A stretch of DNA of 64,000 nt from Litchfieldella qijiaojingensis (GTDB taxonomy: Bacteria > Pseudomonadota > Gammaproteobacteria > Pseudomonadales > Halomonadaceae), in NCBI RefSeq assembly GCF_014651875.1, contig NZ_BMXS01000016.1, positions 1 to 64,000 on the forward strand. The letters run 5' to 3'. Within the stretch, counting starts at the first letter, position 1, and every line of letters begins with the position of its first letter. A model generated the notes under the pieces. The model saw only the letters and a program-made list of their open reading frames with translations. It was not told where the DNA came from and searched no databases. The translations under genes and the position numbers were made by a program. This document shows, one piece after another, positions 7,033 through 16,762 of the stretch.

Positions 7033-8481
7033 ATGCGTCTACGCAACATCATCATTCTCACCGTTCTCGTTCCCCTGTTCCTCATCCTGCTGGTCTTCAG
7101 CCTGGTGGCGATCAAGTCACTGGAGGACAACGTCCGCTCCAAACTGCAGAACGAAGTCCAGATCATCACCCATGCCATTGGCACTTCACTGAGCTATGCC
7201 CTTGAGCGGGACACTCCGGAAGCGCTGCAGGAATCACTGCACTCGGCGTTCTCCTTCCACCGCATCTATGGCGCCTATGTCTTCGATACCAATGGCCAGA
7301 AGATCTATGGCCTGGGCCTTGGCGAAGAGCTCTTCAAGCCGGAGGACATTCGCAAGGTGGCGGAAAGCGGTGAGGGGCTCGGAGCCTATCGACAGCATGA
7401 GCGCTGGAATTACTACTCGGCACTGATGCCACTGACCACTCCCAGCGGCGAAACCCAAGGCGTCCTGCAGGTCAACCGGCTCAACACCGGGATCGAAAAC
7501 TATACCGGTTTCATCAGCATCGTCGCGGTGCTGGTGTTCACCTTCGGCGCCGCCGGCATCGTGCTGACCATCTGGTGGGGCTTTCGCCACTATATCGAAC
7601 GCCCCATCAATCGGTTACTAGGGGTCATGGAGCAGATCGAGAAAGGCGATCGCAGCTATCGCGCCGCCATCAAGGGACCCGTGGAATACCGCAAGCTGTC
7701 GATGGCACTCAACGGCATGCTCGACGCCATGGCTGCCAAGGATGCCGACATCGAAGCTCGCCAGCAGAAGGAAATCGAACTGGAGCAGCGCTTGCGCAAG
7801 TCGAAGAAGCTCGCTGAACTGGGTGTCCTGGCCGCGGGCGTGGCTCACGAGATAGGCGCCCCGCTGACCGTGATCAACGGGCAGGCGCAACGTTTGGCCC
7901 GCCGCAAGACGATTGGCGATGATGAACGCGCCAAACTCGATCGTATCCGCAACGAGGTCGAACGCATCGTGGTCATCGTGCGGCATTTGATGGAACTCGG
8001 CCGCCAGCATAACGTGGAAAAGGAACCCTGCCGCCTGACCGATATCGTCGCGAATGCCCGAGAACTGGTGGAAGACGAGCTGACTGCCCAGCAGGCTCAT
8101 CTCGAGGTGGATCTGGACGATCCCGACGCGACCCTGATGGCCAACGCCCAGCAGCTTACCCAGGTGGTGACCAACTTGCTGCAAAATGCCCTGCAAGCCA
8201 GTCCGGGCGGCAGGATACGGCTTCGCGCTCGCCGTCATGACGGCGAACTGCATCTGACGGTCGAGGACGACGGCCCCGGCATTGCCGATGCCGAAAAGAG
8301 TCAGGTTTTCGATCCTTTCTTCACCACCAAGCCGGTCGGCCAGGGTAGCGGTCTCGGGCTGTCCATGGTGCATCGTATCGTCAACGATCATGGCGGCAGC
8401 ATCGGCGTCTTCGACAGTGCCCTCGGCGGCGCTGGCTTCGATCTGACCCTACCCTTGAAAGAAACCCAGCCAACGGTATAG
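7033..8481 (+). CDS. Membrane sensor histidine kinase (NtrB/ZraS-like)
   Basis: 482-residue inner-membrane kinase. Order: TM1 about residues 6-29; a periplasmic sensor segment of about 125 residues with no recognised domain; TM2 about 155-183; HAMP about 185-240; a short coiled coil; a HisKA dimerisation/phosphoacceptor domain with VAHEIGAPLTVINGQAQRL, where the His of HEIGAP is the phosphorylation site; then the ATPase domain with the N box (NLLQNALQA), DDGPGI and GQGSGLGLSM. A GTG-started sigma-54 response regulator follows 42 bp downstream, so the two form a cognate pair. The signal is unknown. It sits directly after gbcA but behind that gene's terminator, so a betaine link is not implied by transcription. 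Confidence 0.9.
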   Translation: MRLRNIIILTVLVPLFLILLVFSLVAIKSLEDNVRSKLQNEVQIITHAIGTSLSYALERDTPEALQESLHSAFSFHRIYGAYVFDTNGQKIYGLGLGEELFKPEDIRKVAESGEGLGAYRQHERWNYYSALMPLTTPSGETQGVLQVNRLNTGIENYTGFISIVAVLVFTFGAAGIVLTIWWGFRHYIERPINRLLGVMEQIEKGDRSYRAAIKGPVEYRKLSMALNGMLDAMAAKDADIEARQQKEIELEQRLRKSKKLAELGVLAAGVAHEIGAPLTVINGQAQRLARRKTIGDDERAKLDRIRNEVERIVVIVRHLMELGRQHNVEKEPCRLTDIVANARELVEDELTAQQAHLEVDLDDPDATLMANAQQLTQVVTNLLQNALQASPGGRIRLRARRHDGELHLTVEDDGPGIADAEKSQVFDPFFTTKPVGQGSGLGLSMVHRIVNDHGGSIGVFDSALGGAGFDLTLPLKETQPTV

Positions 8482-8523
8482 GGGCCATGTCATCGTCAGT
8501 TCCAAGGAATACCAGGAGGTCCC

Positions 8524-9888
<1,365 letters not shown>

Positions 9889-9894
9889 AAACGA

Positions 9895-9924
9895 CATCGC
9901 CCCCGATAACCTTCGGGGGCGATG
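9895..9924. terminator. Hairpin after the response regulator
   Basis: Perfect 12-bp stem CATCGCCCCCGA / TCGGGGGCGATG with loop TAACCT, 7 bp after the regulator stop and between convergent genes. No U-run follows on the plus side. Confidence 0.65.
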
Positions 9925-10020
9925 CGTCACATCCTTGTGAAAAGACGACGTTCCTCATGGTGGGCCGGCACCATTCCTTGTCGTCCATGCTCTCCTCGTT
10001 GAGGACTTCCTTTTTTCCTC

Positions 10021-10371
10021 TTAATTAGCTTCCTCCCAAGGCTCCGATGTTTCTTCCTGGGGCAAGGCTTCGCCACCACTACCGAAGCCTGCCTCGTCAC
10101 CCTGGGGTGGCAAACCCGATTCCGTGCCGGACGTGTCTGGCCCCGCTCCCGGTGCCGGTTCAGTCTCCGGCATGGTCGGGTCGGGTTCCGATCCTGTTCG
10201 AGAATCGGATGCTCCAGAGGGATCGGGCGCTTCCTGCCATTCAGGGTCGCTCTGTCCAGACGCTTGTGGATCGTATTCCGGTTCTTCCATGGAAAAAGCC
10301 ATCGGGCTGGCGAGCAGGCCGAATGACACACAGAGAATTCCGATCCTCTTGAGCAGTTCGTTGGACATCAT
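10021..10371 (-). CDS. Small exported acidic, Pro/Gly-rich protein
   Basis: About 116 residues; no family recognised. A clear N-terminal signal sequence (about 1-27: KRIGILCVSFGLLASPMAFS) is followed by a low-complexity mature part rich in Glu, Pro, Gly, Ser and Asp (PDPTMPETEPAPGAGPDTSG), strongly acidic and probably disordered. The start is one of two adjacent ATGs (10371 or 10368) behind GGAGG. It lies 88 bp downstream of the similar-looking lipoprotein gene on the same strand and may be co-transcribed with it. Acidic exported proteins suit a halophile. The function is unknown. Confidence 0.65.
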   Translation of the reverse strand: MMSNELLKRIGILCVSFGLLASPMAFSMEEPEYDPQASGQSDPEWQEAPDPSGASDSRTGSEPDPTMPETEPAPGAGPDTSGTESGLPPQGDEAGFGSGGEALPQEETSEPWEEAN

Positions 10372-10443
10372 GATCCTGTCTACCTCCTTGATAGCGATGA
10401 CTTCGCCTGGTTGCAGCCACCAGACATGTTCCGCTCCCTGCGC

Positions 10444-10474
10444 CATCCCTGGCTACTAATCATCCCTGGCTACT
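10444..10474. repeat. 14-bp direct repeat spanning the lipoprotein stop codon
   Basis: CATCCCTGGCTACT occurs at 10444-10457 and again at 10461-10474, separated by 3 nt. The second copy covers the last codons and stop of the lipoprotein gene, so this is a small tandem duplication of the gene end. Confidence 0.8.
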
Positions 10475-10789
10475 CTCTTGCTGTTGCTGCTCTTGCTGTT
10501 TCTGTTTCTGTTGCTGTTCTTGCCCATCCTCCGCCATGGACTTTTGGGACGACTCCTCATTCATGCCGGCGTCACCTTGCTGCATACCGGTATCCTCTTG
10601 CGGCGTGCCGACATTGCCTTCCTGCATTCCAGAATCCTGCTCGGTGGGCTGATCCGTGGACGACTGGTTTTCCATGGGCGGCATATCGTCACCACTGTCA
10701 CAGCCTGCAAGCGACAGCGAACCAAGCATCAAGGCAGCGACCGACAGCATCGCCATGAGCTTATGATGAGACCTGCTGCGATGTTTCAT
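10460..10789 (-). CDS. Small Gln/Glu-rich lipoprotein
   Basis: 109-residue predicted lipoprotein. A basic N-terminus (MKHRSRSHHK), a hydrophobic stretch and a lipobox LAGC (Cys about residue 30) precede an acidic mature part. That part has imperfect repeats of GMQ-x-G-x-x-G (SGMQEGNVG, TGMQQGDAG) and a C-terminal poly-Gln/Glu/Lys tail. The ATG at 10789 follows AGGAGG with ideal spacing. A sigma-54-type promoter (10829-10845) ends about 30 bp upstream of the start, so this gene probably heads a transcript with the exported acidic protein downstream. No known function; disordered, charge-rich tails of this type are seen in envelope proteins. Confidence 0.7.
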   Translation of the reverse strand: MKHRSRSHHKLMAMLSVAALMLGSLSLAGCDSGDDMPPMENQSSTDQPTEQDSGMQEGNVGTPQEDTGMQQGDAGMNEESSQKSMAEDGQEQQQKQKQQEQQQQESSQG

Positions 10790-10828
10790 CCTTGCCTCCT
10801 GGGTTGCCTCTGTACTTGCCCAAACACC

Positions 10829-10845
10829 AGCACAGGACATGCCAA
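10829..10845 (-). promoter_or_regulatory. Predicted sigma-54 (-24/-12) promoter
   Basis: Read on the minus strand: TTGGCATG-TCCT-GTGCT. GG and GC are exactly 10 nt apart, and only two informative positions differ from TGGCACG-N4-TTGCW. The predicted start of transcription (about 10819) is about 30 nt before the lipoprotein ATG. A sigma-54 activator gene ends 900 bp away. Confidence 0.55.
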
Positions 10846-10922
10846 CCCTGGCCACAGGCATATAAAAAACTTTAACATCAACAAGATACCAAAAACGGCA
10901 CTGCACCATTTTAGTCCGATCG

Positions 10923-10969
10923 GCGCATGCGCAAGGCATTCAGCATGGCGCTAAATGACACATGGGTCA
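10923..10969. promoter_or_regulatory. Candidate enhancer sites upstream of the sigma-54 promoter
   Basis: Two palindromes: GCGCATGCGC (10923-10932, perfect) and TGACACATGGGTCA (10956-10969, one mismatched pair). They lie about 105-150 bp upstream of the predicted start of transcription, the usual distance for NtrC-family activator sites. Binding is inferred only. Confidence 0.3.
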
Positions 10970-10991
10970 GAGTGCCTCTGTGCAAACGGCA

Positions 10992-11024
10992 ACGCCCCGC
11001 TCGACACAAGGTCGGGCGGGGCGT
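10992..11024 (-). terminator. Terminator of the formate dehydrogenase operon
   Basis: ACGCCCCGC (10992-11000) pairs with GCGGGGCGT (11016-11024). Part of the intervening sequence can also pair (TCGAC/GTCGG). It lies 34 bp beyond the stop of the last minus-strand gene. Confidence 0.65.
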
Positions 11025-11057
11025 GCGTTCACAGTGTCGTGAAATGGCGAGCGACGG

Positions 11058-11297
11058 TCAGCGCAAACCTGGCAGCAGGTAGCGTTCAATGGCGGAGCGC
11101 ACCGAAGGCAACATGACGTCGGTATGCTGCATCAGCTCGCGTACCAGATCCTGAAGTCCCAGAACACCCACTTCCGCATGCTTGCGCAACGCCAGACGCG
11201 CACACGTTTCGGGGCAGGCCCCCTCGGGAATCTGAACTCCCAAGGCCACCAGCCGGCTGCGGAAGTCATCCCCATCGATCAGATCGACGATCATCAT
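11058..11297 (-). CDS. Small hypothetical protein of the formate dehydrogenase operon
   Basis: 79-residue protein beginning 24 bp after the fdsA stop, with tandem ATGs (11297 or 11294) behind GGAGGACAGG. It is followed by a terminator, so it is almost certainly the last gene of the operon. The sequence (EGACPETCARLALRKHAEVG in the middle, with two Cys three apart) is alpha-helical and soluble. It does not look like the usual FdsD/delta subunit as I remember that family. It could be an assembly factor or small subunit; this is not established. Confidence 0.65.
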   Translation of the reverse strand: MMIVDLIDGDDFRSRLVALGVQIPEGACPETCARLALRKHAEVGVLGLQDLVRELMQHTDVMLPSVRSAIERYLLPGLR

Positions 11298-11321
11298 CTG
11301 CCTGTCCTCCTCTATATCCCC

Positions 11322-14189
11322 TCAGGGGGAGACGGCCTCTCGAGCTGCCGCCTTGGACAACCGGCAGGCGGCGTATTTGAACTCGGGGATCTTGCCGAAC
11401 GGGTCCAGCGCCGGGTTGGTGAGGATATTCGCCGCCGCCTCGGCATAGCAGAACGGCACGAATACCATACCCTCCGGCATCAGCGAGTCGGCCCGCGTGC
11501 GCAGAGTGATCTCGCCACGCCGGGTGGTGATGGTCAGCGGATCGCCCGGCTGGACCCCGAGGCGCCTCAGCTCGCTGGGTGCCAGGCTGGCCACGGCCTC
11601 GGGCTCGAGGTCGTCGAGTACCCGGGCCCGACGGGTCATCGAGCCGGTGTGCCAATGCTCGAGCTGGCGCCCGGTGGTCAGCACCGTGGGGTAGTCGGCG
11701 TCGATCGGCTCATCCGGCGGCAGCGGCAAGGTGGGACTGAACTTGGCCCGGCCGGACGCCGTTGGGAAAGCATCCGAGAACACCACATCCGCTCCGGGAG
11801 CATCGTCCGCCGGACAGGGATAGGTCACCGAGTCCTCGCGCTCCAGGCGTTCCCACGAAATATGATCGAGCGACGGCATGCCACGCGTCATTTCGGCGAA
11901 CACATCACGAGGATGCTGGTAGTTCCAGGGTAGACCGAAGCGCTTGGCGACTTCCTGGATGATCCACCAGTCGGGCTTGGCATCGCCCGGCAGCGGCATC
12001 GCCTGACGCCCCATTTGCACCTGACGGTTGGTATTGGTCACGGTACCATCCTTCTCCGGCCAGGCGGAGGCCGGCAGGATCACGTCGGCGAACTGGGCGG
12101 TCTCGGTGACGAACAGGTCCTGCACCACCAAGTGTTCGAGCTTGGCCAGGGCGGCACGCGCATGACTCAGATCCGGGTCGGACATGGCTGGATTCTCGCC
12201 CTGGATATACATGCCACGGATGGTGCCATCGTGAATGGCCTCCATGATCTCGACCACGGTGAGTCCCGGCTTGTCGTCGAGCTTGGTATTCCACAGCTCT
12301 TCGAAGGCGCTGCGCACCTGGGCATCGGAGACCGGTTGGTAATCGGGCATGACCATGGGGATCAGGCCGGCATCCGACGCCCCCTGAACGTTGTTCTGGC
12401 CACGCAGCGGGTGCAGGCCGGTACCGGGTCGCCCAGTATGGCCGCAAGCCAGCGCCAGCGAGATCAGACAGCGGGCATTGTCGGTGCCGTGGGTATGCTG
12501 CGAGATGCCCATGCCCCAGAAGATCATCGCCTTGTCGGCCTTGGCATATTCGCGCGCCACCTCACGAATCGCTTCGGCACTGACACCGCAACTCTCGGCC
12601 ATGGCCTCCGGCGTCAGGTCGCGCACGTGCGCCTTCAATGCCTCGAAGCCCTCGGTGTGGGCATCGATGTACTCCTGGTTGTAGAGCTCCTCGGTGACGA
12701 TCACGTTGAGCATGGCATTGAACAGCGAGACGTCGCTGCCCGGCGTGAAGCGCAGTGCCTTGTGAGCATAAGCGCCCATCGCTTGCCCACGCGGGTCGAT
12801 GATGATCAGCTTGGTGCCGCGCTTGGCGGCCTGCTTGAAGAAGGTCGCCGCCACCGGGTGGTTCACCGTCGGATTGCAGCCGGTAAGGATCACTACGTCC
12901 GCTTCCTGCGCCTGCATGAACGAGGCGGTTACCGCCCCCGAACCGATGCACTCCATCAACGCTGCCACTGAGCTGGCATGGCACAGGCGCGTACAGTGGT
13001 CGACATGGTTGGAGCCGAAACCGGTACGTACCAGTTTCTGGAATAGCCAGGCTTCCTCGTTGGAGCACTTGGCACTGCCGAAGCCGGCCAGGGCATCGGG
13101 GCCGTGGGCCTTCTTGAGATCGACCAACCCCTTGGCCGCCAGGTCCAGGGCTTCATCCCAGCTCGCTTCGCGGAAATGGCTCAGCGGCTTGGCCGGATCG
13201 AAATCCGGATCGATGCCTTTGGGAACGCCCTCGCGACGGATCAACGGCACGGTCAAGCGCGAGGGATGGCGCGGGTAATCGAAGCCGAAGCGGCCCTTGA
13301 CGCACAGGCGGTTCTGGTTCGACGGCCCATCGCGGCCTTCGACGAACAGGATCTCGTCGTTCTTGACGTGATAAGTGAGCTGACAGCCAACCCCGCAATA
13401 GGGGCATACCGAATCGACGGTCTTGTCGGCGACCTTGGAGTCGCCATGCCCTTGCTCGTCGATCAGGGTGGCCGGCATCAGCGCCCCGGTCGGACATGCC
13501 TGGACGCACTCGCCACACGCCACGCAGGTGCTATCTCCCATGGGATCGTCGAAGTCGAAGACGATCTTGGACGCCGCACCGCGATTCGCCAGGCCGATGA
13601 CGTCGTTGACCTGTACCTCGCGACAGGCTCGCACGCAGAGGTTGCACTCGATACAGGCGTCGAGATTGACGTTCATCGCCGAGTGGGTGGTGTCGTGGGT
13701 CAGGGAGCCTTCACGGGCGACGACATGGTGCACGGTAGGTTCCGAACGCGCCTCACGCGACGGCAGGCGCTCCTTGACCGCCGTGGCATCGATGGCCAGT
13801 TGATCGGCCATGGCCCAGAAGTGACTGGAGCGGTCGGGGCTGTCGTCACGATCAGGCTGATCGGCGATCAGCAGTTCCATCACTCCTTCGCGGGAAATGC
13901 GTGCGCGTTCGGAGGTGGCACTCTTGACCACCATACCGGGTTTGGCTTCGCGCAGGCAGCTCGCCGCCAGCGTGCGTTCGCCCTCGACCTCGACCATGCA
14001 GGCACGGCAGTTGCCGTCGGGCCGGTAGCCGGGGGCATCCTTGAAACACAGATGCGGAATGGTCTCGCCAGCGCGTTTGGCCACCTGCCACAACGTTTCG
14101 CCGGGATAGGCGCTGACTTCAGCGCCGTCGAGGGTCAGGGTAAAGGCGTCGGCCTGAGCGGATGCAGCCGGGGATAGTGCGGTGTTCAT
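11322..14189 (-). CDS. fdsA: Formate dehydrogenase, alpha (molybdopterin) subunit
   Basis: Catalytic subunit of an NAD-linked, cytoplasmic molybdenum formate dehydrogenase (formate to CO2). In its 955 residues: an N-terminal [2Fe-2S] domain with LCFKDAPGYRPDGNCRAC and a later Cys; two [4Fe-4S] clusters with CIECNLCVRAC and CVACGECVQACPTGAL; the FDH-specific [4Fe-4S] motif CPYCGVGCQL near residue 263; the molybdopterin domain; and a C-terminal dinucleotide-binding domain. The active-site Mo ligand is Cys (TRLCHASS), not selenocysteine. The NuoG-type His/Cys3 motif expected after the [2Fe-2S] domain is not visible; the region reads DQPDRDDSPDRSSHFW. It lies 18 bp after the fused GB subunit. Likely role here: removing formate from betaine demethylation. 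Confidence 0.93.
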   Translation of the reverse strand: MNTALSPAASAQADAFTLTLDGAEVSAYPGETLWQVAKRAGETIPHLCFKDAPGYRPDGNCRACMVEVEGERTLAASCLREAKPGMVVKSATSERARISREGVMELLIADQPDRDDSPDRSSHFWAMADQLAIDATAVKERLPSREARSEPTVHHVVAREGSLTHDTTHSAMNVNLDACIECNLCVRACREVQVNDVIGLANRGAASKIVFDFDDPMGDSTCVACGECVQACPTGALMPATLIDEQGHGDSKVADKTVDSVCPYCGVGCQLTYHVKNDEILFVEGRDGPSNQNRLCVKGRFGFDYPRHPSRLTVPLIRREGVPKGIDPDFDPAKPLSHFREASWDEALDLAAKGLVDLKKAHGPDALAGFGSAKCSNEEAWLFQKLVRTGFGSNHVDHCTRLCHASSVAALMECIGSGAVTASFMQAQEADVVILTGCNPTVNHPVAATFFKQAAKRGTKLIIIDPRGQAMGAYAHKALRFTPGSDVSLFNAMLNVIVTEELYNQEYIDAHTEGFEALKAHVRDLTPEAMAESCGVSAEAIREVAREYAKADKAMIFWGMGISQHTHGTDNARCLISLALACGHTGRPGTGLHPLRGQNNVQGASDAGLIPMVMPDYQPVSDAQVRSAFEELWNTKLDDKPGLTVVEIMEAIHDGTIRGMYIQGENPAMSDPDLSHARAALAKLEHLVVQDLFVTETAQFADVILPASAWPEKDGTVTNTNRQVQMGRQAMPLPGDAKPDWWIIQEVAKRFGLPWNYQHPRDVFAEMTRGMPSLDHISWERLEREDSVTYPCPADDAPGADVVFSDAFPTASGRAKFSPTLPLPPDEPIDADYPTVLTTGRQLEHWHTGSMTRRARVLDDLEPEAVASLAPSELRRLGVQPGDPLTITTRRGEITLRTRADSLMPEGMVFVPFCYAEAAANILTNPALDPFGKIPEFKYAACRLSKAAAREAVSP

Positions 14190-14207
14190 GGTCGGTCTCC
14201 TCTACCC

Positions 14208-15926
14208 TCAGCCTTTGACGATAATGTTCTGCGCGGCCAGCGGCTCGCGAAAGTCCTTGAGCAGCCCCAGTACCGGGTTGGGGGCCGCCTGTCCGAGGCC
14301 ACAGATCGAGGCGTCCATCATCACCTGAGACAACCGTTCGAGCTCGGCGGCGTCCCATTCGTCGCGTTCGAGCAGGGTCAGCATCTTCTCGGTGCCCACG
14401 CGGCACGGCGTGCACTGGCCACAGGACTCGTCGGCGAAGAACGCCAACAGGTTGGCCACTGCCGCGCGCAGGTCGTCCTGATCGGACACCACGATCACCG
14501 CCGCCGAACCAATGAAGCAACCATGCTCCTGCAGGGTGTCGAAGTCGAGCGGCACATCGGCCTTGGACGCCGGCAGAATCCCGCCCGACGCCCCGCCAGG
14601 CAGATACGCCAGGAGCTGGTGGCCTTCCTGCATGCCACCACAGTACTCTTCCAGCAGCTCGTTCATGGTGATACCGGCCGGTGCCAGATGGACACCGGGA
14701 CGCTTGACCCGTCCCGAGACCGAGAAACTTCTGAGCCCCTTGCGGCCATGGCGACCATGGCCGGCGAACCACTCGGCGCCACGCTGCCAGATCAACGGGA
14801 TCCAGTAGACGGTTTCGACGTTATTGACCAGGGTCGGGCGGTCGAACAGGCCTCGCTGCGCCACGAACGGCGGGCGGTGGCGCGGCTTGCCGGGCTTGCC
14901 TTCCAGCGACTCGATCATCGCCGACTCCTCGCCGCAGATATAGGCGCCGGCGCCACGCCGCATCACGATATACCCTGCTTCGACCAGGCCGGCTGCCTCC
15001 AGTTCGGCGATGGCTTCGTGCAGCACCCGGTGCAGGCCGGGATATTCGTCGCGCAGGTAGATATACAGCGCCTCGGCCTCCACCGCCCAGGCACTGATCA
15101 GGGCACCCTCGAGGAAACGATGCGGAGCGCGCTCCAGATAGTAACGATCCTTGAAGGTTCCCGGTTCGCCCTCGTCGGCATTGATGGCGCAATAACGCGG
15201 TCCGGGTTCCTGACGCACGAAGTACCACTTCTTGAAGGTCGGGAAACCGGCACCGCCCAGTCCGCGCAGGTTGGCGGTCTCGAGCGTCTTCATCAGTTCA
15301 TCCACGGAGACCTGGCCATCGCGGCACTGGCCGAGCAGTTCATAGCCGCCCTCGCAGCGATAGTCTTTCAGATGCTGCCAGTCGATGGCCTCGGGATGGA
15401 AGTGGTGGGTATCCAGCACCGCCTCGACGGCCTCGCGCGTGGCGTGATTGACATGCCGATGGCCGACTTCCACCACTGGCGCCATTTCGCAACGGCCCAT
15501 GCAGGGAGCGCGCAGGACGCGCACCTCGGCCGGGTCGACACCGGCTTCGAGCTCGGCTTTCAGTGTCGCGGCCCCGGCCAGTTGGCAGGACAGCGAGTCG
15601 CAGACACGAATGGTCGTGGCCGGCGGCGGCGTCTGGTCGTCATGGATGACGTCGAAATGAGCATAGAAGGTCGCCGTCTCGTAAACCGCCGCCATCGGCA
15701 GGTTCATGAAGGCGGCCAGTGCCCGCAGGTGGCGTAACGAGAGATGGCCATGGGTATCCTGGATGACGTGCAGATGCTCGATCAGCAGGTCGCGGCGACG
15801 CAGGCTGGGCTCAGCCCGCTCGTCACCGATCAGGGTTCGTAGTTCCTCCAGCGCAGCGGGGTCAAGGTCACGACCACGGGGCTTGCCCCGGAAGCGACGG
15901 GAGGGGGTCACGGTCTGGACGGTCAT
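14208..15926 (-). CDS. Formate dehydrogenase, fused gamma-beta (NuoE-NuoF-like) diaphorase subunit
   Basis: NAD-reducing module of the formate dehydrogenase. The 572 residues fuse two usually separate subunits. An N-terminal NuoE/FdsG-like thioredoxin-fold domain (about 20-170) has [2Fe-2S] ligands in CDSLSCQLAG and APCMGRCEMAP. A NuoF/FdsB-like domain follows, with the FMN/NADH site (GRGLGGAGFP-like LRGLGGAGFPTF, and NADEGEPGTFKDR), GAGAYICGEESA, and C-terminal [4Fe-4S] ligands ESCGQCTPCRVG plus a Cys in DASICGLG. It is the first gene of the operon, followed by fdsA and a 79-residue ORF. The molybdenum cofactor chaperone fdhD/fdsC is not in the window. Confidence 0.92.
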   Translation of the reverse strand: MTVQTVTPSRRFRGKPRGRDLDPAALEELRTLIGDERAEPSLRRRDLLIEHLHVIQDTHGHLSLRHLRALAAFMNLPMAAVYETATFYAHFDVIHDDQTPPPATTIRVCDSLSCQLAGAATLKAELEAGVDPAEVRVLRAPCMGRCEMAPVVEVGHRHVNHATREAVEAVLDTHHFHPEAIDWQHLKDYRCEGGYELLGQCRDGQVSVDELMKTLETANLRGLGGAGFPTFKKWYFVRQEPGPRYCAINADEGEPGTFKDRYYLERAPHRFLEGALISAWAVEAEALYIYLRDEYPGLHRVLHEAIAELEAAGLVEAGYIVMRRGAGAYICGEESAMIESLEGKPGKPRHRPPFVAQRGLFDRPTLVNNVETVYWIPLIWQRGAEWFAGHGRHGRKGLRSFSVSGRVKRPGVHLAPAGITMNELLEEYCGGMQEGHQLLAYLPGGASGGILPASKADVPLDFDTLQEHGCFIGSAAVIVVSDQDDLRAAVANLLAFFADESCGQCTPCRVGTEKMLTLLERDEWDAAELERLSQVMMDASICGLGQAAPNPVLGLLKDFREPLAAQNIIVKG

Positions 15927-16178
15927 GGCGCGTGCTCGTTTTTATCGATAATGACATACCCGCATGGTGGCACCAGCGTTTATCGGAGGCAATCGTGCTG
16001 GCCCCGAGCGCCTGGCGAACGCCGAGAAAGGATACGCGTGCGTCGCTCTCGGCTACCTGGACAGGGGGCGCGGATACTTCGGGAAACAAAAAAATACCTA
16101 TACCTTCTGACAATTCCAAGCGCTGTCCATTACGTTGATCAGGGAAAGTGTTTTTCCGTCGGAAACGGGGTCGACGAC

Positions 16179-16706
16179 ATGCGCAAGACATTCTTGAACA
16201 TCGGTACCACGTTGATCGCTGCCAGCTTCGCGGTCAGCGGACATGCTGCCGAAGAGCCGCAGGAACCACAGGGATTGTATTCCGCCGACACCATCCTCGA
16301 TGCCGACGTCTACCTGTCCAGCAACCTGGAGGAGAGGGTCGGCGAGGTCGAGGATATCCTGTTGGACGATGACATGCGGGTGCAGTCCCTGGTCATCGAA
16401 AGTGGCTCCACCCTGGGGCTGGGCGGTCGCGAGATCGTCGTTGACAACGGAAATTATCGCCTGGAGACCGTTACCGAGAATGACGGCGATACCGCTCACC
16501 GAGTCATCGTCGATGTCTCCGCGGCCGAACTGGATGAAATGCCGGAATACAACGCCAGCTGGTGGGATGAGGCCAGGCAACGTGCCCGAGAGGCCTGGGA
16601 AGCCACTCGGGAAGGTGCTGAAAGCGCCTGGCAGCGTACCCGAGAAGGTGCCGAACGTGCCGCGGAAACCATTGACGAGAGAATCCGTGGCGGCGACGAG
16701 CAATGA
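16179..16706 (+). CDS. Exported PRC-barrel protein with LEA-like helical tail
   Basis: 175-residue exported protein. A signal peptide (about 1-23, ending GHAAEE) is followed by a PRC-barrel-type beta domain (about 33-120: ILDADVYLSSNLEERVGEVEDILLDDD and VQSLVIESG in the sequence). The C-terminal helix (about 128-170) shows an 11-residue repeat, EAWEATREGAE then SAWQRTREGAE, ending with a third degenerate unit. Such 11-mers are typical of amphipathic LEA or apolipoprotein-like helices. The ATG at 16179 gives the signal peptide; a longer in-frame start upstream does not. It lies directly before two osmolyte transporters, which hints at an osmotic or envelope role, but that is inference. Confidence 0.8.
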   Translation: MRKTFLNIGTTLIAASFAVSGHAAEEPQEPQGLYSADTILDADVYLSSNLEERVGEVEDILLDDDMRVQSLVIESGSTLGLGGREIVVDNGNYRLETVTENDGDTAHRVIVDVSAAELDEMPEYNASWWDEARQRAREAWEATREGAESAWQRTREGAERAAETIDERIRGGDEQ

Positions 16707-16737
16707 CACACGAATCGCCTATCGATTCGCCTATCCT

Positions 16738-16762
16738 CGAGCCCACCTGAACGGTGGGCTCG
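16738..16762 (+). terminator. Hairpin after PRC-barrel gene
   Basis: Perfect 10-bp stem CGAGCCCACC / GGTGGGCTCG, loop TGAAC, 31 bp after the stop. The 3' side is only weakly T-rich (GTCATTACTAT). Confidence 0.6.

Noticed and set aside
10478-10954. Leu-rich plus-strand frame that looks like a membrane protein
   Set aside because: It is the complement of the poly-Gln/Glu tail (CTG/CTC codons) of the minus-strand lipoprotein gene, which has its own AGGAGG and lipobox.
12900-13020. Selenocysteine in the formate dehydrogenase active site
   Set aside because: The codon at the Mo-ligand position encodes Cys (TRLCHASS); there is no in-frame TGA.
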